A DNA stretch of 7,067 nt from Salinirussus sp. (GTDB lineage Archaea; Halobacteriota; Halobacteria; Halobacteriales; Haloarculaceae), in the NCBI GenBank assembly GCA_028275005.1, contig JAQCNN010000053.1, forward strand, positions 1-7,067. Reading direction: 5' to 3'. A model generated the notes under the pieces. It saw only the letters and a list, made by a program, of their open reading frames with translations, was not told the origin of the DNA and made no database searches. The position numbers and the translations under genes were made by a program. The number at the start of each line of letters is the position of its first letter. The stretch's first letter is position 1. Below are positions 5,134-7,067 of the stretch, in pieces.

Positions 5134-5383
5134 CTGTACAGCCCCTCGGTGACGCTGACAGGCCCGTTGCCGAGTTCGACGCGGACCGTCCGGCTTCAGG
5201 TCCGGCCCGACACGACAGGTCGCGGTCTCGCGGCGGCGGCTGTCGAGTTCCACCGACACCTCGTATGTGCTGGGTTCGAGCCGGTCGCGCTCGCCCCTGA
5301 CCTCCCCCGGCTGGAAGTAGTAGCGCCGCCGGAACACCGGCTGCCGGACGCTCGGACTGGTTCGAGCGCATACCCACAGTTCA
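5130..5383 (-). pseudogene. Frameshifted remnant of a small haloarchaeal cell-surface-type protein (C-terminal domain)
   Basis: On the minus strand, protein-like sequence hops between frames. One frame gives QPVFRRRYYFQPGE and then LEPSTYEVSVELDSRRRETA (5343 to about 5191). From 5189 a second frame (+1) continues naturally as TVRVELGNGPVSVTEGLYS and a TAA at 5132-5130. Upstream, ELWV (about 5383) and RSNQSERP (third frame, about 5368-5345) look like the preceding strands. Joined, they give a beta-sandwich (Ig-like) C-terminal domain of the kind seen in small haloarchaeal lipoproteins, recognised by style rather than by a match. No signal peptide or start codon remains, so the gene is both truncated and broken by at least one, probably three, indels. 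Alternatives are sequencing error or chance. The TAA lies exactly at the edge of the palindrome. Confidence 0.5.
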
Positions 5384-5531
5384 CCGGGGTGTCTCAAACC
5401 AGGAGCGTAGGCTCGAACTCCGGTTTTAACTCGAGAACCGGTCACAGACCACGGCCGGGGCGCGGCCGCCAGCGGCAGTTCCGGCTGAGAGTCCCCTGTC
5501 GGTTGCCGGACCGCCGGGGGCACGGCGGGGG
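5384..5531. other. Non-coding stretch downstream of the acyl-CoA dehydrogenase
   Basis: No supported gene. A short inverted repeat CCGGTT (5420-5425) / AACCGG (5436-5441) surrounds the AT-rich GTTTTAAC (5423-5430), which on the minus strand could be an old TATA box for the broken gene below it (no start codon follows at the right distance). The rest is GC-rich and featureless to my reading. Confidence 0.35.
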
Positions 5532-6788
5532 TCAGTCGTCGTCGGCGACCGCCGCCTGGTCCCGGGGTGCGTCGAATCGGAGGACGTGTTCGACCTCCTC
5601 GGTCTTGAGGTCCTCGAAGGCGTCGCGGGCGATAGTCCGACGGTGGACCTCGTCGGCGCCGTCGAAGATCCGGAACGCCCGCACGTCCTCGTAGAAGTGC
5701 GCAAGCGGGAGGTCCTTGGCGATCCCGTTGCCGCCACAGCACTGCACCGCCAGGTCGATGATCTCGTTTGTGACGTTTGCGGTGTAGGTCTTTGCCATCG
5801 CGACCTCGATCCGGGCGTCACTGTTGTCGAGTTCCCGGGCGGCGTGTCGCGAGGCCGTCCGGGCGACGTGGAGTTTCGTCTCGGCGTCGGCGATCCGGTG
5901 ACGTAGCGCCTGCTTGTTCGACAGCGGCTCGCCGAAGGCCTCCCGCTCGGCCATGTAGGCCTTTGCGACGTCCAGTGCCCGCTCGGCCATCCCCGAGTAG
6001 CGCATACAGTGGGTCAGTCGGCCGCCGCCGAGTCGGAGCTGTGCCAGCCGGAAGCCACCGCCCTCCTCGCCGACCGTGTTCTCGACGGGGACGCGGACGT
6101 TGTCGTACTTGATCTCGGCGTGGCCGAGCTCCGTCTCCAGGACGCCGTGACCGCCAAGCACCCCGTAGTTGCGGACGATCTCCACCCCGGGGGTGTCCTT
6201 CGGCACGAGGATGATCGAGGACCCCTCGTAGGGGTGGGCGTCGGGGTCCGTGCGGGCGAACACGAGCAGGAAGTCAGCCACCTTCGCCTGCGAGGACCAC
6301 CACTTGTGGCCGTTGATGACCCACTCGTCGCCGTCCTTCTCGGCGGTGGTCTGGAGCATCTTCGGGTCCGAGCCACCCCCGCCGATCGGCTCTGTCATCG
6401 AGAAGCAACTCCACATGTCACCCTGAACCAGCGGCCGGAGGTACTCCTCCTTGATGTGCTCGTTGGCGCCGATCTCGAGGGTGTGCATGTTCCCCTCGTC
6501 GGGGGCGTTTGCGCGGATAGCTAGTGCGCCAAACAGTGACCGGCCCACCTGCTCGAAGGAGGGCAACATGTTCCGGAACTCAAATCCCTGCCCGCCGTAC
6601 TTCTGGGGCGCCTGTGGGGCGAAGATGTCCCGCTCCTTCGCCATCTCCCAGTACTCCTCGAGTTCGTCCATCGAGACACGGTCACCGGTCCGGAGCGCCT
6701 CTCGCTCGCGGGGGAGGACCTCCTCCTCCATGAACGCCTCCACGCGACTCGCGACCTCCTGTGCTTTCTCCGAGTCGTGGTACTCCAT
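5532..6788 (-). CDS. Acyl-CoA dehydrogenase, ACAD10/11-like
   Basis: A 418-residue flavoprotein that introduces a 2,3 double bond into an acyl-CoA and passes electrons to ETF. In order: a helical N-terminal domain (about 1-125), the FAD/substrate loop CFSMTEP (128-134) followed by GGGGSDPKMLQTTA, a beta domain with INGHKWWSSQA (158-168) and a C-terminal helical domain with QCCGGNGIAKDLPL (349-362) and the FRIFDGADEVHRRTIARD block (372-389). That last block is the ACAD10/11 style (xDGPDEVH); Asp376 occupies the position where medium-chain enzymes have the catalytic Glu (YEG). ATG 6788 is chosen because TTACATA lies 28 nt upstream; a further 24 codons to 6860 would read through that promoter. 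The acidic tail is typical of halophiles. The chain-length or hydroxyacyl preference cannot be read. Neighbours do not form a beta-oxidation operon. Confidence 0.95.
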   Translation of the reverse strand: MEYHDSEKAQEVASRVEAFMEEEVLPREREALRTGDRVSMDELEEYWEMAKERDIFAPQAPQKYGGQGFEFRNMLPSFEQVGRSLFGALAIRANAPDEGNMHTLEIGANEHIKEEYLRPLVQGDMWSCFSMTEPIGGGGSDPKMLQTTAEKDGDEWVINGHKWWSSQAKVADFLLVFARTDPDAHPYEGSSIILVPKDTPGVEIVRNYGVLGGHGVLETELGHAEIKYDNVRVPVENTVGEEGGGFRLAQLRLGGGRLTHCMRYSGMAERALDVAKAYMAEREAFGEPLSNKQALRHRIADAETKLHVARTASRHAARELDNSDARIEVAMAKTYTANVTNEIIDLAVQCCGGNGIAKDLPLAHFYEDVRAFRIFDGADEVHRRTIARDAFEDLKTEEVEHVLRFDAPRDQAAVADDD

Positions 6789-6812
6789 GACACTCTCCGT
6801 TCGTAGCGGGGG

Positions 6813-6819
6813 TATGTAA
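6813..6819 (-). promoter_or_regulatory. TATA box of the acyl-CoA dehydrogenase gene
   Basis: On the minus strand this reads TTACATA, centred 28 nt before ATG 6788, in otherwise GC-rich DNA. No Shine-Dalgarno sequence precedes the ATG, so the transcript is probably leaderless or nearly so. Confidence 0.6.
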
Positions 6820-6972
6820 GCTTGTGGCAAACTCACCGCTGCCGTCGGCAACGCGCTCACGGGCTGGCAAATGACCAGACCCAGCGGTTCGCGACAGCTC
6901 CGATGTAGGCGTGTTTCGCCGCGCTCGGTGCGCTATCCGAACAGCAAAGTCCGTCCGCCCGCTGTTTCGACT

Positions 6973-7067
6973 ATGCCGGGGCAACGGCTGGTCGGCACGG
7001 CGACACTGCTCGGGCTGGTGGTCCTCGCCGGATGTGCGGGGTTCCTCGGCGGGGGTGACGAGCCGGA
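6973..7067 (+). CDS. Lipoprotein, N-terminal part (3' truncated by window edge)
   Basis: Only 31 codons are visible. They form a lipoprotein signal: MPGQRLVGTATLLGLVVLAGC has a single basic residue in the n-region, a hydrophobic core (about residues 6-18) and the lipobox LAGC with Cys21, followed by a Gly-rich linker and the acidic DEP. There is no twin-arginine motif, so Sec export is more likely than Tat. The body of the protein lies outside the window, so no function can be given. It is divergent from the acyl-CoA dehydrogenase with 184 bp between the starts. Only a weak AT-richer stretch (CAGCAAAG, 6942-6949) lies at the TATA distance. Confidence 0.75.
   Translation, partial: MPGQRLVGTATLLGLVVLAGCAGFLGGGDEP

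Noticed and set aside
4595..5377. A 260-codon open frame on the minus strand across the palindrome and the PAP2 3' end
   Set aside because: Composition is Arg/Ser/Ala-rich without domains, and it is antisense to PAP2. Only short stretches (RSNQSERP) may be relics of the broken gene.
1..7067. CRISPR array, tRNA/rRNA genes, integrase or transposase genes
   Set aside because: No regularly spaced direct repeats, no tRNA cloverleaf or rRNA-like stretch, and no transposase or recombinase motif were seen on either strand. The only mobile-element hint is the non-coding palindrome at 5048-5133.

Overview
The window looks like chromosomal DNA of a halophilic archaeon (class Halobacteria). It is very GC-rich, its predicted proteins are mostly acidic (Asp/Glu-rich), one gene encodes an archaeal/eukaryotic-type translation initiation factor 1A, and most genes lack a Shine-Dalgarno sequence but carry an AT-richer, TATA-like element about 25-28 nt before the start codon, as expected for leaderless haloarchaeal transcripts. 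I cannot name a genus from the sequence.

Layout. 1-654 (+) is the C-terminal half of a carotenoid oxygenase, cut by the window edge. It converges on an NAD(P)-binding epimerase-like SDR (682-1341, -). That gene is divergent from a 58-residue glycine-zipper-like small protein (1420-1596, +), and the two share a mirrored promoter region. A 164-residue conserved-looking protein of unknown function (1614-2108, -) follows, divergent from a 96-residue hypothetical (2201-2491, +). Then come three + strand genes: a Tat-type lipoprotein with a PEBP/YbhB domain (2527-3132), a YbaK-type aminoacyl-tRNA editing-like domain (3184-3654) and initiation factor 1A (3752-4036). A PAP2-family membrane phosphatase (4209-4994, +) is next. 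4995-5531 holds no intact gene: it contains a roughly 80-bp concentric palindrome (5048-5133) that looks like a MITE or a strong 3'-end hairpin, then the frameshifted remnant of a small secreted or cell-surface-type protein gene (5130-5383, -), then about 150 bp with nothing I can assign. An ACAD10/11-like acyl-CoA dehydrogenase (5532-6788, -) and the start of a lipoprotein gene (6973 to the edge, +) close the window.

The genes are mostly individually promoted housekeeping or peripheral-metabolism genes rather than one operon. The editing-domain gene and IF1A are both linked to translation and adjacent, but each has its own TATA-like element. I see no defence island, CRISPR array, integrase or biosynthetic cluster. 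The most interesting non-coding signals are the concentric palindrome beside the broken gene and the perfect 14-bp inverted repeat whose arms are the two divergent promoter elements at 1357-1403.
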